From Betaproteobacteria bacterium (GTDB lineage Bacteria > Pseudomonadota > Gammaproteobacteria > Burkholderiales > SG8-41): a stretch of 58,082 nt of DNA. Positions 44,897-54,850 of the stretch are shown here, in pieces. Where the stretch lies: positions 1 to 58,082 of the forward strand of contig JAKFYK010000031.1 of NCBI GenBank assembly GCA_021730905.1. Direction: 5' to 3'. Made by a program: the position numbers and the translations under genes. The notes under the pieces are model-generated. The model had not been told where the DNA came from and ran no database searches. It saw only the letters and a list, made by a program, of their open reading frames with translations. The first letter of the stretch is position 1. Each line of letters opens with the position of its first letter.

Positions 44897-45892
44897 TTAA
44901 GACGCCTTGATGCCCGCCGCCTTGATCACCCTTGCCCACTTCGCGATTTCGCGCTCGATGAACGCAGTGTATTGCTCCGGCGTGTTGCCCACCGGTTCCG
45001 CACCCTGATCGAGAAAGCGCGCGCGCAGATCGGGCGCATTTACTGCGCGCACAATAGCGCTGTTAAGCTGATCGACGATAGCGCGTGGCGTTTTCGCCGG
45101 CGCGGCAATGCCGAACCACGACGTGACATCAAACCCCGACAGGCCGCTTTCCGACAGCGTTGGTATGCCGGGCACGGCCTGATTGCGCCGCGTGCCTGAC
45201 AGGGCAATCGGCCGCAGCCGGCCGTTGCGCACGTGTTGTATCGCCACCGGAATGTTGGCGAAATACATCGAAATCTCGCCGGACAGCAGCGCTACCATGC
45301 CCGCGCCGCTGCCTTTGTACGGCACATGCACGAGCTTGACGCCGGTCATGTACTGAAACAGTTCCGCGGACAGGTGCGGCGTACTGCCCGCGCCCGACGT
45401 GCCATAGTTGATTTCACCGGGACGCTGTTTGGCGAAAGCGAGAAACTCTTTTACGCTCTTGGAGGGAATCGAGGTGTGCAGTACCAGCAGATTCTGCGAT
45501 TCCGCCACCAGCGAGATGAACGCAAAATCACGCACCGAATCGTAGTTGGGTTTGGCCAGCGTGGGGTTCGTCGAATGCGCCGGCGCGTTGAGCAAAATCG
45601 TGTAGCCGTCAGGCACAGCACGCGAGACCATTTCGGTGGCAATCATGGTGCTGGCACCACCGCGGTTGTCGACCACGACCTGCTGGCCGAGAAACTCCGC
45701 CATTTTCGGCGCTACCGCGCGCGCCAGAAAATCGTTGGTGCCGCTGGGCGGAAAGCCGACAATGAAGCGAATCGGTTTTATCGGATAATTCTGCGCCTGC
45801 GCGTTCACCCCGGACGTGATTAGCACCGATACCGACAAAAAATATAAGTACCTGTTTTTCAATATATTTTTCACGTGTTGTGTAGCGCTCAC
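44897..45892 (-). CDS. Bug-type (TctC-like) periplasmic solute-binding protein 4
   Basis: The start is uncertain: a GTG at 45892 overlaps the stop of Bug protein 5 (GTGA) and would be coupled, while a GTG at 45874 gives the neater signal peptide MKNILKNRYLYFLSVSV. The mature part begins QNYPIKPIRFIVGFPPSGTNDFLAR, followed by VVVDNRGGASTMIATEMVS, LVHVPYKGSGAGMVALLSG and REIAKWARVIKAAGIKA. It has about 330 residues and is exported. It is closest in this window to Bug protein 5, which suggests a tandem duplication. Confidence 0.87.
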   Translation of the reverse strand: MSATQHVKNILKNRYLYFLSVSVLITSGVNAQAQNYPIKPIRFIVGFPPSGTNDFLARAVAPKMAEFLGQQVVVDNRGGASTMIATEMVSRAVPDGYTILLNAPAHSTNPTLAKPNYDSVRDFAFISLVAESQNLLVLHTSIPSKSVKEFLAFAKQRPGEINYGTSGAGSTPHLSAELFQYMTGVKLVHVPYKGSGAGMVALLSGEISMYFANIPVAIQHVRNGRLRPIALSGTRRNQAVPGIPTLSESGLSGFDVTSWFGIAAPAKTPRAIVDQLNSAIVRAVNAPDLRARFLDQGAEPVGNTPEQYTAFIEREIAKWARVIKAAGIKAS

Positions 45893-46866
45893 TCTCCCTT
45901 GATTCCCGCCGCCTTGAGCACCTTCGCCCACTTGGTGATTTCAGCCTGAACATAGGCCGTGTTTTGCTCCGGCGTGTTGCCGATGGGATCGGCGCCGAGA
46001 TCCTTGAAGCGCGCCATCAGGTCGGGGGATTTCAGCGCGCGCACGATCTCGCTGTTGAGACGGTCAATGATAGCCCGCGATGTCTTGGCCGGCGCCGAGA
46101 CGCCGTACCACGTCGTCACTTCATAACCGGGAATGCCACTTTCTGCAACAGTCGGCATTTCAGGAATGGCACCCGAACGCTTGGCGCCGGTCACCGCGAT
46201 TCCGCGCAGTTTGCCCTGGCGCGCATAGCCGATCACCGAGGGCACGTTGCCGAAGTAAAGCGAAAATTGTCCGCCCAGCATTTCGATCAACGCCGGGCCG
46301 GCGCCCTTGTATGGGATATGCACCCATTTCACGCCGGTCATGTATTCAAACAATGCAGCCGACAGGTGCACCGTGGTGCCGACGCCCGACGAGCCGTAAT
46401 TGATTTCGCCCGGCCGTGCTTTCGACAGCGCGATCAGTTCCTTCACGCTGCGCGGTGGAAACGAGGGATGCAGCACCAGCAGATTCTGCGATTCCGCCGC
46501 CACTGTAATAAAAGCGAAATCCTTGATCGAGTCGAAGTTGAGTTTCATCATCGACGGATTGGTGGCGTGGCCCGGCGCGTTCAGCATGATGGTGTAGCCG
46601 TCGGGCGCTGCGGTTTTCGCAAACATTTCGCTGGCGATGGCCGTATTGGCGCCGCCGCGATTTTCGATCACGAACTGCTGGCCCATCTGTTCGGTGAGCT
46701 TCTGGCCCAGCGCACGCGCCACAATATCGTTGGTGCCGCCGGGCGGGAAGCCGACGATAAAACGGATCGATTTGTTCGGATACGTTTGCGCGTACAGCAA
46801 CGGCGCACAGCAGGACAGTGCGAGAACTCCGGCCAGTTTGCCCAGCCGCGCTTGATTATTATTCAT
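45889..46866 (-). CDS. Bug-type (TctC-like) periplasmic solute-binding protein 5
   Basis: The start is the ATG at 46866 (MNNNQARLGKLAGVLALS), with GGAGGAGG just upstream. The protein has 325 residues with a signal peptide ending LYAQ-TYP. Typical segments are KSIRFIVGFPPGGTNDIVAR, VIENRGGANTAIASEMFAK, WVHIPYKGAGPALIEMLGG and AEITKWAKVLKAAGIKGE. The phrases AESQNLLVLH and NAPxHxTNP are shared with Bug protein 4. Transcribed before Bug protein 4. Confidence 0.9.
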   Translation of the reverse strand: MNNNQARLGKLAGVLALSCCAPLLYAQTYPNKSIRFIVGFPPGGTNDIVARALGQKLTEQMGQQFVIENRGGANTAIASEMFAKTAAPDGYTIMLNAPGHATNPSMMKLNFDSIKDFAFITVAAESQNLLVLHPSFPPRSVKELIALSKARPGEINYGSSGVGTTVHLSAALFEYMTGVKWVHIPYKGAGPALIEMLGGQFSLYFGNVPSVIGYARQGKLRGIAVTGAKRSGAIPEMPTVAESGIPGYEVTTWYGVSAPAKTSRAIIDRLNSEIVRALKSPDLMARFKDLGADPIGNTPEQNTAYVQAEITKWAKVLKAAGIKGE

Positions 46867-46938
46867 ACTCCTCCTCCAAAAGGTTTGCCCCGGCAGCCTT
46901 ACCGCATGCCGGGGCATTCAGTATAGCGCCGCAGGCAA

Positions 46939-47430
46939 CTATCGGCGTGCGGCGCGGCGTGCCGGGCTTTTTCTGGATTTCGGCTCGAAACCTTTTAGAT
47001 AAAGCGGCCCGGTCATGGTGCCATCGATCGCTTTGCCGATAATCCCCTGCGAGAGGTCCTTGATCGCCAGAAAAATCACATCCTCGTCCTTGGGATCTGC
47101 AACCAGGGTGTGCGGTGCATTCGCCGGAATGTAGACCAGCGAACCCGTCGGCGCGCGCACTTTCTTGCCATTAACCGAGCCGATCAGCGTGCCGCGCACT
47201 ACATAATTCAGTTGCTCGTTACGGTGGCTGTGCATGCGTGCGCCGGTGCCGCGCGGCTTGTGGATGTAGCCCACGAGTATGCGTTCGCCTTCTACTACGC
47301 CACCGTGTGACGTCGAATAACCGGTGCCGGCAGGGACTTTTTTGAGCGCCGCCATTTTGAACTGATACTTGCCGTTGCCGCCTTTGACTGCGCCTGCGGT
47401 TTTGGTTTTGCTGGATTTTTTTGCCGCCAT
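46939..47430 (-). CDS. cupin-domain protein with basic tails
   Basis: The start is the ATG at 47430 (MAAKKSSKTKTAGAV) with GAGGAG. The protein has 163 residues. The cupin core shows MHSHRNEQLNYVVRGTLIGSVNG (motif 1, His-x-His and Glu) and GSLVYIPANAPHTLVA (motif 2, final His), so a metal could be bound. Both ends are rich in Lys/Arg with Ala/Ser (KSRKSPARRAARR at the C terminus), unusual for small cupins. It lies 14 bases after the amidohydrolase gene, suggesting a shared role as an isomerase, a dioxygenase-like enzyme or a sensor. Confidence 0.82.
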   Translation of the reverse strand: MAAKKSSKTKTAGAVKGGNGKYQFKMAALKKVPAGTGYSTSHGGVVEGERILVGYIHKPRGTGARMHSHRNEQLNYVVRGTLIGSVNGKKVRAPTGSLVYIPANAPHTLVADPKDEDVIFLAIKDLSQGIIGKAIDGTMTGPLYLKGFEPKSRKSPARRAARR

Positions 47431-47444
47431 GTTCTCCTCGCTTT

Positions 47445-48809
47445 TTACAGGTAATCGATGATTTTCCAGTCGCCCGGCTGCATTTGCACCACATTCTTGC
47501 TGTGGCCCGGCCGGCGGTCGACGTGAACCTTGCCTTCCTTCATCACGATCTTGATATTCTTCTTTTTCTGCAGGCAAGCGATGTCTTTCAGCGGATCGCC
47601 ATCGATGGCGATCAGATCGGCGAACTTACCCGCTTCCAGCGTGCCCAGCTTGTCGCCCATCTTGATCGCTTCGGCGGCATTTTTGGTGGTGGCAACAATC
47701 GCGTCCATCGGTTTCATGCCGAGCTTGATCCAGATTTCAAGTTCGGCGGCATTGCTGCCCATGTGCGGCTCGAAGCCCATGTCGGTGCCCATCGCAATCT
47801 TGATGCCGGCCTTGTACATTTTCTGGAAAGTCTCGAAACAGTACGGCTGCAGCCACTTCATTTTTTTCAGCACGAATTCAGCCGTGCCCAGATCGCGCCG
47901 CAGTTCAATTGCGTGATCGGTGCGATGCGACAGCGTAGGCGTCACCGGGATGCCGGCCTCCTTGATCATGTCGATGGTTTCGTCGTCGTGGAACACCATG
48001 TGCTCGATGGTATCGGCGCCGGCGTGTATCGCCATGCGCTGCGCGCCAGTGGTAAAGCAATGTACCGCCGCAATCTTGTGAAAGGCGTGCGCCTCATCGA
48101 CGATGGCGTCTAGCTCTTCCTGCGTCATGTTGCGGATGTCGGGCTCTTCCTTGTCGGTGCCGCCGCCGCCGGAGGCGCAGGTCTTGATCACATCCACGCC
48201 GGCCAGCAGATTGGTACGCGCAAGCTTGCGCAACTCCCACGGGCCGTCGGCGGTCTGGAAGCCCTGGCGCAACATCGCCCGCGGCTGGATCAGGTCGAGA
48301 TGCGAGCCGGTGATAGTGGTAAAGCCCGCGACCAGCATGCGCGGGCCTTCGACAATGCCGGCGTCGATGGCGTCGCGCACCGCAACCAGCTCGTTCACGA
48401 ACAATCCACGCGTGCCGTTCATGCCCAGATCGCGCAGCGTGGTGAAGCCCATATCAAAGCAATTCTGCGCGTGAAACATCGCGTACATCTGCTGCAAATG
48501 CGGCATCACTTCGAACTGCGCCACGCGGTGATTGTGGAACGTCATGCAATTGAACATGGCGGTGTGGATGTGCAAATCCATCATGCCCGGCATCACGGTG
48601 TACTTCGAGCAATCGACGGTATCCATGCCGGCAGGAATTTTAACCTTGGCGGCAGGCGACACTTTCTTGATGCGACGGCCCTCTATTAGCAACACCACGT
48701 CTTTCTGCGGCTTGCCGCCGTTGCCGTCGATAAAGGTGCCGCACTTTACCGCTTGCGCCGGGCCCTTTTCCGTCAGTGTTGCAAGAAATTCTTCTGATTT
48801 GGATGCCAT
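47445..48809 (-). CDS. metal-dependent amidohydrolase
   Basis: The protein has 454 residues. The barrel's metal motif is His80-Ile-His82 (MMDLHIHTA), with Lys209 (DVIKTCASGG), His250 (AVHCFTTGA), His270 (IEHMVFH) and Asp343 (MGTDMG). These fit the imidazolonepropionase/prolidase-like branch (Xaa-Pro dipeptidase, carboxypeptidase and related). It hydrolyses an amide or peptide-like bond; the natural substrate is unknown. There is no signal peptide. AGGAG sits eight bases before the ATG. It follows the CobW gene and precedes the cupin. Confidence 0.88.
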   Translation of the reverse strand: MASKSEEFLATLTEKGPAQAVKCGTFIDGNGGKPQKDVVLLIEGRRIKKVSPAAKVKIPAGMDTVDCSKYTVMPGMMDLHIHTAMFNCMTFHNHRVAQFEVMPHLQQMYAMFHAQNCFDMGFTTLRDLGMNGTRGLFVNELVAVRDAIDAGIVEGPRMLVAGFTTITGSHLDLIQPRAMLRQGFQTADGPWELRKLARTNLLAGVDVIKTCASGGGGTDKEEPDIRNMTQEELDAIVDEAHAFHKIAAVHCFTTGAQRMAIHAGADTIEHMVFHDDETIDMIKEAGIPVTPTLSHRTDHAIELRRDLGTAEFVLKKMKWLQPYCFETFQKMYKAGIKIAMGTDMGFEPHMGSNAAELEIWIKLGMKPMDAIVATTKNAAEAIKMGDKLGTLEAGKFADLIAIDGDPLKDIACLQKKKNIKIVMKEGKVHVDRRPGHSKNVVQMQPGDWKIIDYL

Positions 48810-48866
48810 CTAAAACGCTCCTGTTAAATGCTTGTAAAACATTCTGCCACAGAGGGCGAAGCGCCT

Positions 48867-49967
48867 TCAGATTTTTGACTGAAACGCGCCCGCCATCTGG
48901 ACAAAACGCTGATACGCCTGGAGATCAAACGCCCCTCCCGCCGGTTTGCCCGGATTCAATTCAAACAGCGCCAGCGTGCGCTCGACATCTGCGCGCGCCA
49001 TATCGCGTGTAATGAACACAATGCGCGAGGTATGGTCATCGCTGGGCCAGCGTTCCAGTTCGACGGGCTCGTGCAAGACGCTCTGCACCGCCTGCACCAC
49101 CACCGGCCGCCCCTCGATATTGACCAGGCCCTTGACCCGCAGCAGATTCACGCCGCGCAGGCCCGCCAGCATATTGAGCCACGCAGTGAGGCCGCTGCCA
49201 GAGATGGGCTTGTCGTAGCGCAGCGAAAACGCCCGGATGTGCTTGTCGTGGCGGTTTACGTCATGGGTATGGTGGTGACTGTGTTCATGCGCCGTCGCAT
49301 AAGCATCTTCGCGTAACCAGCGTTCGACTTCCGCGCCCTTGGTCGCCGGATCCCAGATCGCGCCGCCGAACAGAACTGCGCTGTCGATGTGGCCTTTCAC
49401 TGCCTGCAGCAGCGCCGCGCCGGGATTTAATGTTGCAAGACGTATTTTCAGGTTTTCCAGCAGGGTAGCTTCCGCAAGATCGCCCTTGCTCACCAGCAGC
49501 ACATCGGCAACTGCCGCTTGCTTCACCGACTCTTCGTGCGCATCAAGCTGCGCATCGCCGTTCACGCCATCGACCACTGACAGCACGGTGTCAGGCCGGA
49601 ACAGCGGCGAAATATCTTCGTCGGTCGCCAGCGTGCGCAACACCGGCACCGGATCGGCCAGGCCGGTGGTTTCCACCAACACACGATCAAACGACGGTAT
49701 CGATTTACTCTCGCGTTTCTTCCACAGATCGGCGAGCGTTTCGACCAGATCGCCACGCACGGTGCAGCACAGGCAGCCACTGCGCAGCAGCACCATGTTT
49801 TCCGCAGGCGTCGTCACCAGCAAATGGTCGAGGCCGATTTCACCGAATTCGTTGATGATTACCGCCGCCCCTGCCATACGCGGATCGGCCAGCACGTGAT
49901 TGAGCAGCGTGGTTTTACCGCTGCCCAAAAAGCCGGTGATAATCGAAACGGGTGTGCGTAGTTCCAT
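48867..49967 (-). CDS. CobW/COG0523 family GTPase, metal chaperone type
   Basis: The protein has 366 residues. Walker A is GFLGSGKTT (12-20), the metal motif is GCLCC (Cys65, Cys67, Cys68), switch and guanine motifs are ETTGLADP and SKGD, and a CobW C-terminal domain follows (VNLLRVKGLVNIEGRPVVVQ). Between the domains lies a His-rich stretch (HEHSHHHTHDVNRHDKH) that probably binds Zn or a similar metal. The family inserts or delivers metals using GTP. Next to a metal-dependent amidohydrolase, it may load that enzyme (inference). It is the first gene of the leftward cluster. Confidence 0.9.
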   Translation of the reverse strand: MELRTPVSIITGFLGSGKTTLLNHVLADPRMAGAAVIINEFGEIGLDHLLVTTPAENMVLLRSGCLCCTVRGDLVETLADLWKKRESKSIPSFDRVLVETTGLADPVPVLRTLATDEDISPLFRPDTVLSVVDGVNGDAQLDAHEESVKQAAVADVLLVSKGDLAEATLLENLKIRLATLNPGAALLQAVKGHIDSAVLFGGAIWDPATKGAEVERWLREDAYATAHEHSHHHTHDVNRHDKHIRAFSLRYDKPISGSGLTAWLNMLAGLRGVNLLRVKGLVNIEGRPVVVQAVQSVLHEPVELERWPSDDHTSRIVFITRDMARADVERTLALFELNPGKPAGGAFDLQAYQRFVQMAGAFQSKI

Positions 49968-49984
49968 TGTCGTAACCGGGCGCT

Positions 49985-50019
49985 AAAAAAACAAAAGCGC
50001 GAAGCGGATGCTTACGCGC
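49985..50019 (-). terminator. intrinsic terminator after fba
   Basis: GCGCGAAGC and GCTTACGCGC (49997-50019) form a hairpin with one bulge and a four-base loop. On the minus strand it is followed by TTTTGTTTTTTT. It ends the glycolytic gene run and isolates it from the CobW cluster. Confidence 0.75.
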
Positions 50020-50046
50020 CTTTGGGGCTTTCGATTTACCGCGGAA

Positions 50047-51072
50047 TCACGCCGCCTGCTTCTGGTTTTCCATGCTCGAGGAATAGCGGCCCAACGCGGC
50101 CAGGCTATTCATGCGCCCGCGGTGCGCCAGCGCGGCTTGCGCGGCAGCCACGTTTGCGGCAGAGCCTCTCCAGGCCTTGATGGACGGCTGCTGCAATGCG
50201 CGGCCATACGAGAATGACAACGGCCACGGGTTGCCGCTGAGCTTGTTCATCGCATCCAGATGCGCGGTCGCCAGTTCATCGCTCTGTCCGCCCGATAAAA
50301 ATACGATACCCGCCACTGCCGCAGGAACCGTACGCTTCAAAATGCGCACGGTGCGCTCAGCGACTTCCTGCACGCCCGCTTGCCGCGAACAGCTCTTGCC
50401 GGAAATCACCATCGACGGTTTCAGCACCGACCCTTCGAGCGACACGCGGTTGATATAGAGCGCTTCATATACGGCGTTCAGCGTCCACTCGGTAACCTGT
50501 TCGCAGCGCTCGATGGTGTGATCGCCGTCCATCAGCACTTCGGGTTCAACGATGGGCACCAGCCCCGCTTCCTGGCAAATCGCCGCGTAGCGCGCCAGCG
50601 CATGCGCGTTGGCGGCGATGCAGGTCGTGCTAGGCATGTCGGCGCCGATGGTAATCACCGCGCGCCACTTGGCGAATTTAGCCCCCAGCTTCACGTATTC
50701 CGCGCAGCGCTTGGGCAGATTGTCGAGGCCTTCGGTCACCAGTTCACCGGGGCATAGCGCGAGGTCTTTCGCGCCGGTATCAACCTTGATGCCGGGCAGC
50801 ACGCCGTTTTTGTTGAGCAAATCCACGAACGAGGTGCCATCTGCGGATTTCTGGCGCAGCGTTTCGTCGTAAAGAATCACGCCGCTGATGGTGTCGCCGA
50901 TGCCTTTGGTGGTGAACAGCATGTCGCGGTAGGCGCGGCGATTTTCTTCGGTGTTTTCAACCTTGATGCTGTCGAAGCGCTTGCCGATGGTGCCGGTGCT
51001 CTCGTCGGCAGCGAGGATCCCGCGGCCGGGCGCAACCATGGCGCGGGCGATGCTGTTAAGGGTGTTTGACAT
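50047..51072 (-). CDS. fba: fructose-bisphosphate aldolase, class I
   Basis: The protein has 341 residues. It belongs to the class I (Schiff-base) aldolases: the N terminus reads [25 protein letters not shown], and the Schiff-base Lys218 is in [12 protein letters not shown], with the phosphate loop [15 protein letters not shown]. Class I is less common than the zinc class II in bacteria but known in proteobacteria. It splits fructose-1,6-bisphosphate or works in reverse. AGGAGG lies before the ATG. It is last in the tkt-gap-pgk-pyk-fba run, which may serve gluconeogenesis or a Calvin-type cycle; rubisco genes are not in view. Confidence 0.95.
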   Translation of the reverse strand: MSNTLNSIARAMVAPGRGILAADESTGTIGKRFDSIKVENTEENRRAYRDMLFTTKGIGDTISGVILYDETLRQKSADGTSFVDLLNKNGVLPGIKVDTGAKDLALCPGELVTEGLDNLPKRCAEYVKLGAKFAKWRAVITIGADMPSTTCIAANAHALARYAAICQEAGLVPIVEPEVLMDGDHTIERCEQVTEWTLNAVYEALYINRVSLEGSVLKPSMVISGKSCSRQAGVQEVAERTVRILKRTVPAAVAGIVFLSGGQSDELATAHLDAMNKLSGNPWPLSFSYGRALQQPSIKAWRGSAANVAAAQAALAHRGRMNSLAALGRYSSSMENQKQAA

Positions 51073-51097
51073 GGTGCCTCCTGTTTAAAAACCTGTT

Positions 51098-52525
51098 TTA
51101 TGCGTGGCGATGTTCGCCGACCTTGATGATCTTCATGGTGTTAGTGCCGCCGGCTTTGCCGAACGGCTCGCCGATGGTGATCACGATGTAATCTCCATTT
51201 TGCACCGCGCCGCGTTTCAGCAATTCGTCTTCGGCCAGGTGCAGCGCCTTCTCCGGATTGCGCGCGCCCTTGAATTTGACCGGATAGACGCCCTTGAACA
51301 CGGTGACGCGTCGCCGCGTTTCAACCACAGAACTGAGTGCATAGATCGGTACCGCCGTGGACAACCGCGACATCAGCATTGGCGTCTTGCCGCTTTGCGT
51401 CAGCGACGCAATCGCCTTGATCGCGAGGTTGTTGGCCGTAAACACGGTCGCGCGCGCGATAGCCTCTTCGACTTCACTCGGCGGCGCGCGGCGCACACGT
51501 TCGTTGGCCGTGGGGTCTTCCTTTTCGGCTTCAACGCACACGCGTGCCATCGCCGCTACGGTTTCAGCCGGGTACTGGCCGGCAGCCGTTTCCGCCGACA
51601 GCATCACGGCGTCGGTGCCGTCGAGCACTGCATTGGCCACATCAGAAACTTCGGCGCGCGTCGGAATCGGATTGTTGATCATCGATTCCATCATCTGCGT
51701 GGCGGTGATCACCGCCCTGTTCTTCTCACGCGCGAGGCGAATCATGCGTTTTTGCAACGCAGGCACCACGGCGTCGCCGACTTCCACCGCGAGATCGCCG
51801 CGCGCCACCATGATGACGTCGGAAGCGTCGATAATTTCTTCCAGCGCGGTAATCGCTTCGGCGCGCTCGATCTTCGCCACCAGCAGCGCCTTGCCGCCGG
51901 CCTTGTGCATGAGATCGCGCGCCCAGCGCATGTCTTCGCCCGAACGCGGAAACGATATGCCGAGAAAATCCGCCTTCAGCGCGGCGGCAATTTTGATGTC
52001 CTGCTTGTCCTTCTCGGTCAGCGCGGGCGCGGTGAGTCCGCCGCCCTTGCGATTAATGCCTTTGTTATTGGACAGCGGCCCCCCGAGTTCCACCACGCAA
52101 TGGATGCGCGCGCCCTTCACCGACGAAACGCCCAGCACGATGCGTCCGTCGTCCAGCAACAGCGTGTCGCCGGTGCGAACATCCTTGGGCAGATTGACGT
52201 AATCAAGGCCGACCGTATGTTGATCGCCGAGTTTGCATTCAGCATCGAGCACGAATTTCGCGCCGGCGGCGAGGGTAATTTTGTTGTCCCTGAATTTGCC
52301 GATGCGTATCTTCGGACCTTGAAGATCCACCAGCACGCCGACCGCGCGTCCGGCGCGGCGGGCAAGCCTGCGCACCAGCTCAACGCGCGCTTTGTGCTCG
52401 GCCGCCGTGCCGTGGGAGAAATTCATGCGCACCACGTCGAGGCCGGCGTCGATCATGTGCGCCAGTGTTTTTTCGTCGCTGGAGGCCGGGCCCAGCGTGG
52501 CTACTATTTTTGTGCGGCGTGTCAT
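51098..52525 (-). CDS. pyk: pyruvate kinase
   Basis: The protein has 475 residues. Segments of the active site are TKIVATLGPASS, VVRMNFSHG, the catalytic KIER (LLVAKIERAEAI), MVARGDLAVEVG and MMESMINNPIPTRAEVSDVANAV. A C-terminal allosteric domain is present. It converts phosphoenolpyruvate and ADP to pyruvate and ATP. The ribosome-binding site is weak. It lies between pgk and fba, a neighbour order seen in other betaproteobacteria. Confidence 0.96.
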   Translation of the reverse strand: MTRRTKIVATLGPASSDEKTLAHMIDAGLDVVRMNFSHGTAAEHKARVELVRRLARRAGRAVGVLVDLQGPKIRIGKFRDNKITLAAGAKFVLDAECKLGDQHTVGLDYVNLPKDVRTGDTLLLDDGRIVLGVSSVKGARIHCVVELGGPLSNNKGINRKGGGLTAPALTEKDKQDIKIAAALKADFLGISFPRSGEDMRWARDLMHKAGGKALLVAKIERAEAITALEEIIDASDVIMVARGDLAVEVGDAVVPALQKRMIRLAREKNRAVITATQMMESMINNPIPTRAEVSDVANAVLDGTDAVMLSAETAAGQYPAETVAAMARVCVEAEKEDPTANERVRRAPPSEVEEAIARATVFTANNLAIKAIASLTQSGKTPMLMSRLSTAVPIYALSSVVETRRRVTVFKGVYPVKFKGARNPEKALHLAEDELLKRGAVQNGDYIVITIGEPFGKAGGTNTMKIIKVGEHRHA

Positions 52526-52586
52526 GTCAGAAGCTCTGGTTTGCGATGATAGTTTGACAGCCGATTATTACATCACGTTGATTATG

Positions 52587-53768
52587 TCAGGCGGCGCGTG
52601 ATTCGAGCATCTCGACCGCGGGAAGTTTGCGGCCCTCCAGAAATTCCAGGAAGGCGCCGCCGCCGGTGGATATATAGGATATTTTATCCGCAATCCTGAA
52701 CTTTGCGATGGCGGCAAGCGTGTCGCCGCCGCCGGCGATGGAGTACGCTTCCGAAGCGGCAATCGCTTCGGCGATGACTTTGGTGCCGCCGGCGAACTGG
52801 TCGTATTCAAACACACCGACCGGCCCGTTCCAGACGATGGTGCCTGCCTTGGCGATCAATCCGGCGAAATTCGCCGCAGTCTTCGGACCGATGTCGAGTA
52901 TCAGATCGTCTGCCCTCACCGCATTGGCGTCCACGCGATTGGCGCGCGCCATTGCCGCCAACTCATTGGCGACGATCACGTCTACCGGCAGCGGCACTTG
53001 CGCGCCGCGTGCCTGCATCATGTCGATGATTTCGTGCGCCTCGGTGACCAGATTGGGTTCGGCCAGCGACTTGCCGATGCGCTGCCCCGACGCCAGCATG
53101 AAGGTATTCGCAATACCGCCGCCGACGATCAGTTGATCGACCTTGGCGGCCAGCGCCTTGAGTATCGTCAGCTTGGTGGAAACCTTGGAGCCCGCCACTA
53201 TCGCCAGTAACGGCCGCGCGGGGTTACCCAGCGCCTTGCCCAGCGCATCAAGTTCCGCCGCCATCAGCGGCCCGGCGCATGCAATTTTCGCGAACTTCGC
53301 GATGCCGTGCGTGGTAGCTTCCGCGCGATGCGCGGTGCCGAAGGCATCGTTGACATAAACGTCGCACAGCGCGGCCATTTTTTTGGCCAGTGCGTCGTCG
53401 TTCTTTTTCTCGCCTTTGTTGACGCGGCAGTTTTCCAGCATCACTACTTCACCCGGCTTTACGTCTACACCATCGACCCAGTTGGCGACGAGCCGCACCG
53501 GTTTGCCAAGCATTTCGCCCAGGCGCTTCGCTACCGGCGCCAGCGTATCTTCGGGCTTCAGTTCGCCCTCGATCGGCCGCCCCAAGTGCGATGTAACCAT
53601 CACCGCCGCGCCCGCCTTGAGTGCGTGAGTGATACCCGGCACAGAGGCGCGGATGCGCGTGTCTTCGGTAATATTGCCGTCGTGGTCCTGCGGCACGTTA
53701 AGGTCGGCGCGGATAAATACGCGCTGGCCTGCTAGCGGAAGATCGGTCAGTCTGAGAAATGTCGACAT
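52587..53768 (-). CDS. pgk: phosphoglycerate kinase
   Basis: The start is the ATG at 53768 ([15 protein letters not shown]). The protein has 393 residues in two domains. The signature [13 protein letters not shown] near the start, SHLGRPI, the nucleotide domain [15 protein letters not shown], and the late [12 protein letters not shown] and [15 protein letters not shown] are all present. It interconverts 1,3-bisphosphoglycerate and 3-phosphoglycerate. It lies 39 bases after gap. Confidence 0.97.
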   Translation of the reverse strand: MSTFLRLTDLPLAGQRVFIRADLNVPQDHDGNITEDTRIRASVPGITHALKAGAAVMVTSHLGRPIEGELKPEDTLAPVAKRLGEMLGKPVRLVANWVDGVDVKPGEVVMLENCRVNKGEKKNDDALAKKMAALCDVYVNDAFGTAHRAEATTHGIAKFAKIACAGPLMAAELDALGKALGNPARPLLAIVAGSKVSTKLTILKALAAKVDQLIVGGGIANTFMLASGQRIGKSLAEPNLVTEAHEIIDMMQARGAQVPLPVDVIVANELAAMARANRVDANAVRADDLILDIGPKTAANFAGLIAKAGTIVWNGPVGVFEYDQFAGGTKVIAEAIAASEAYSIAGGGDTLAAIAKFRIADKISYISTGGGAFLEFLEGRKLPAVEMLESRAA

Positions 53769-53807
53769 CAAAACTCAATAACGATGGCAGCTACAGCGAA
53801 TGCAGCG

Positions 53808-54842
<1,035 letters not shown>

Positions 54843-54850
<8 letters not shown>

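Noticed and set aside
48851..48868. AGGGCG..GCGCCT hairpin after the CobW gene
   Set aside because: The stem is imperfect and no T-run follows on the minus strand, so a terminator could not be supported.
51104..52549. 481-codon open frame on the plus strand opposite pyruvate kinase
   Set aside because: It is the antisense shadow of pyk. The peptide is His/Arg/Gly-rich with no family resemblance, while the minus strand encodes a complete pyruvate kinase.
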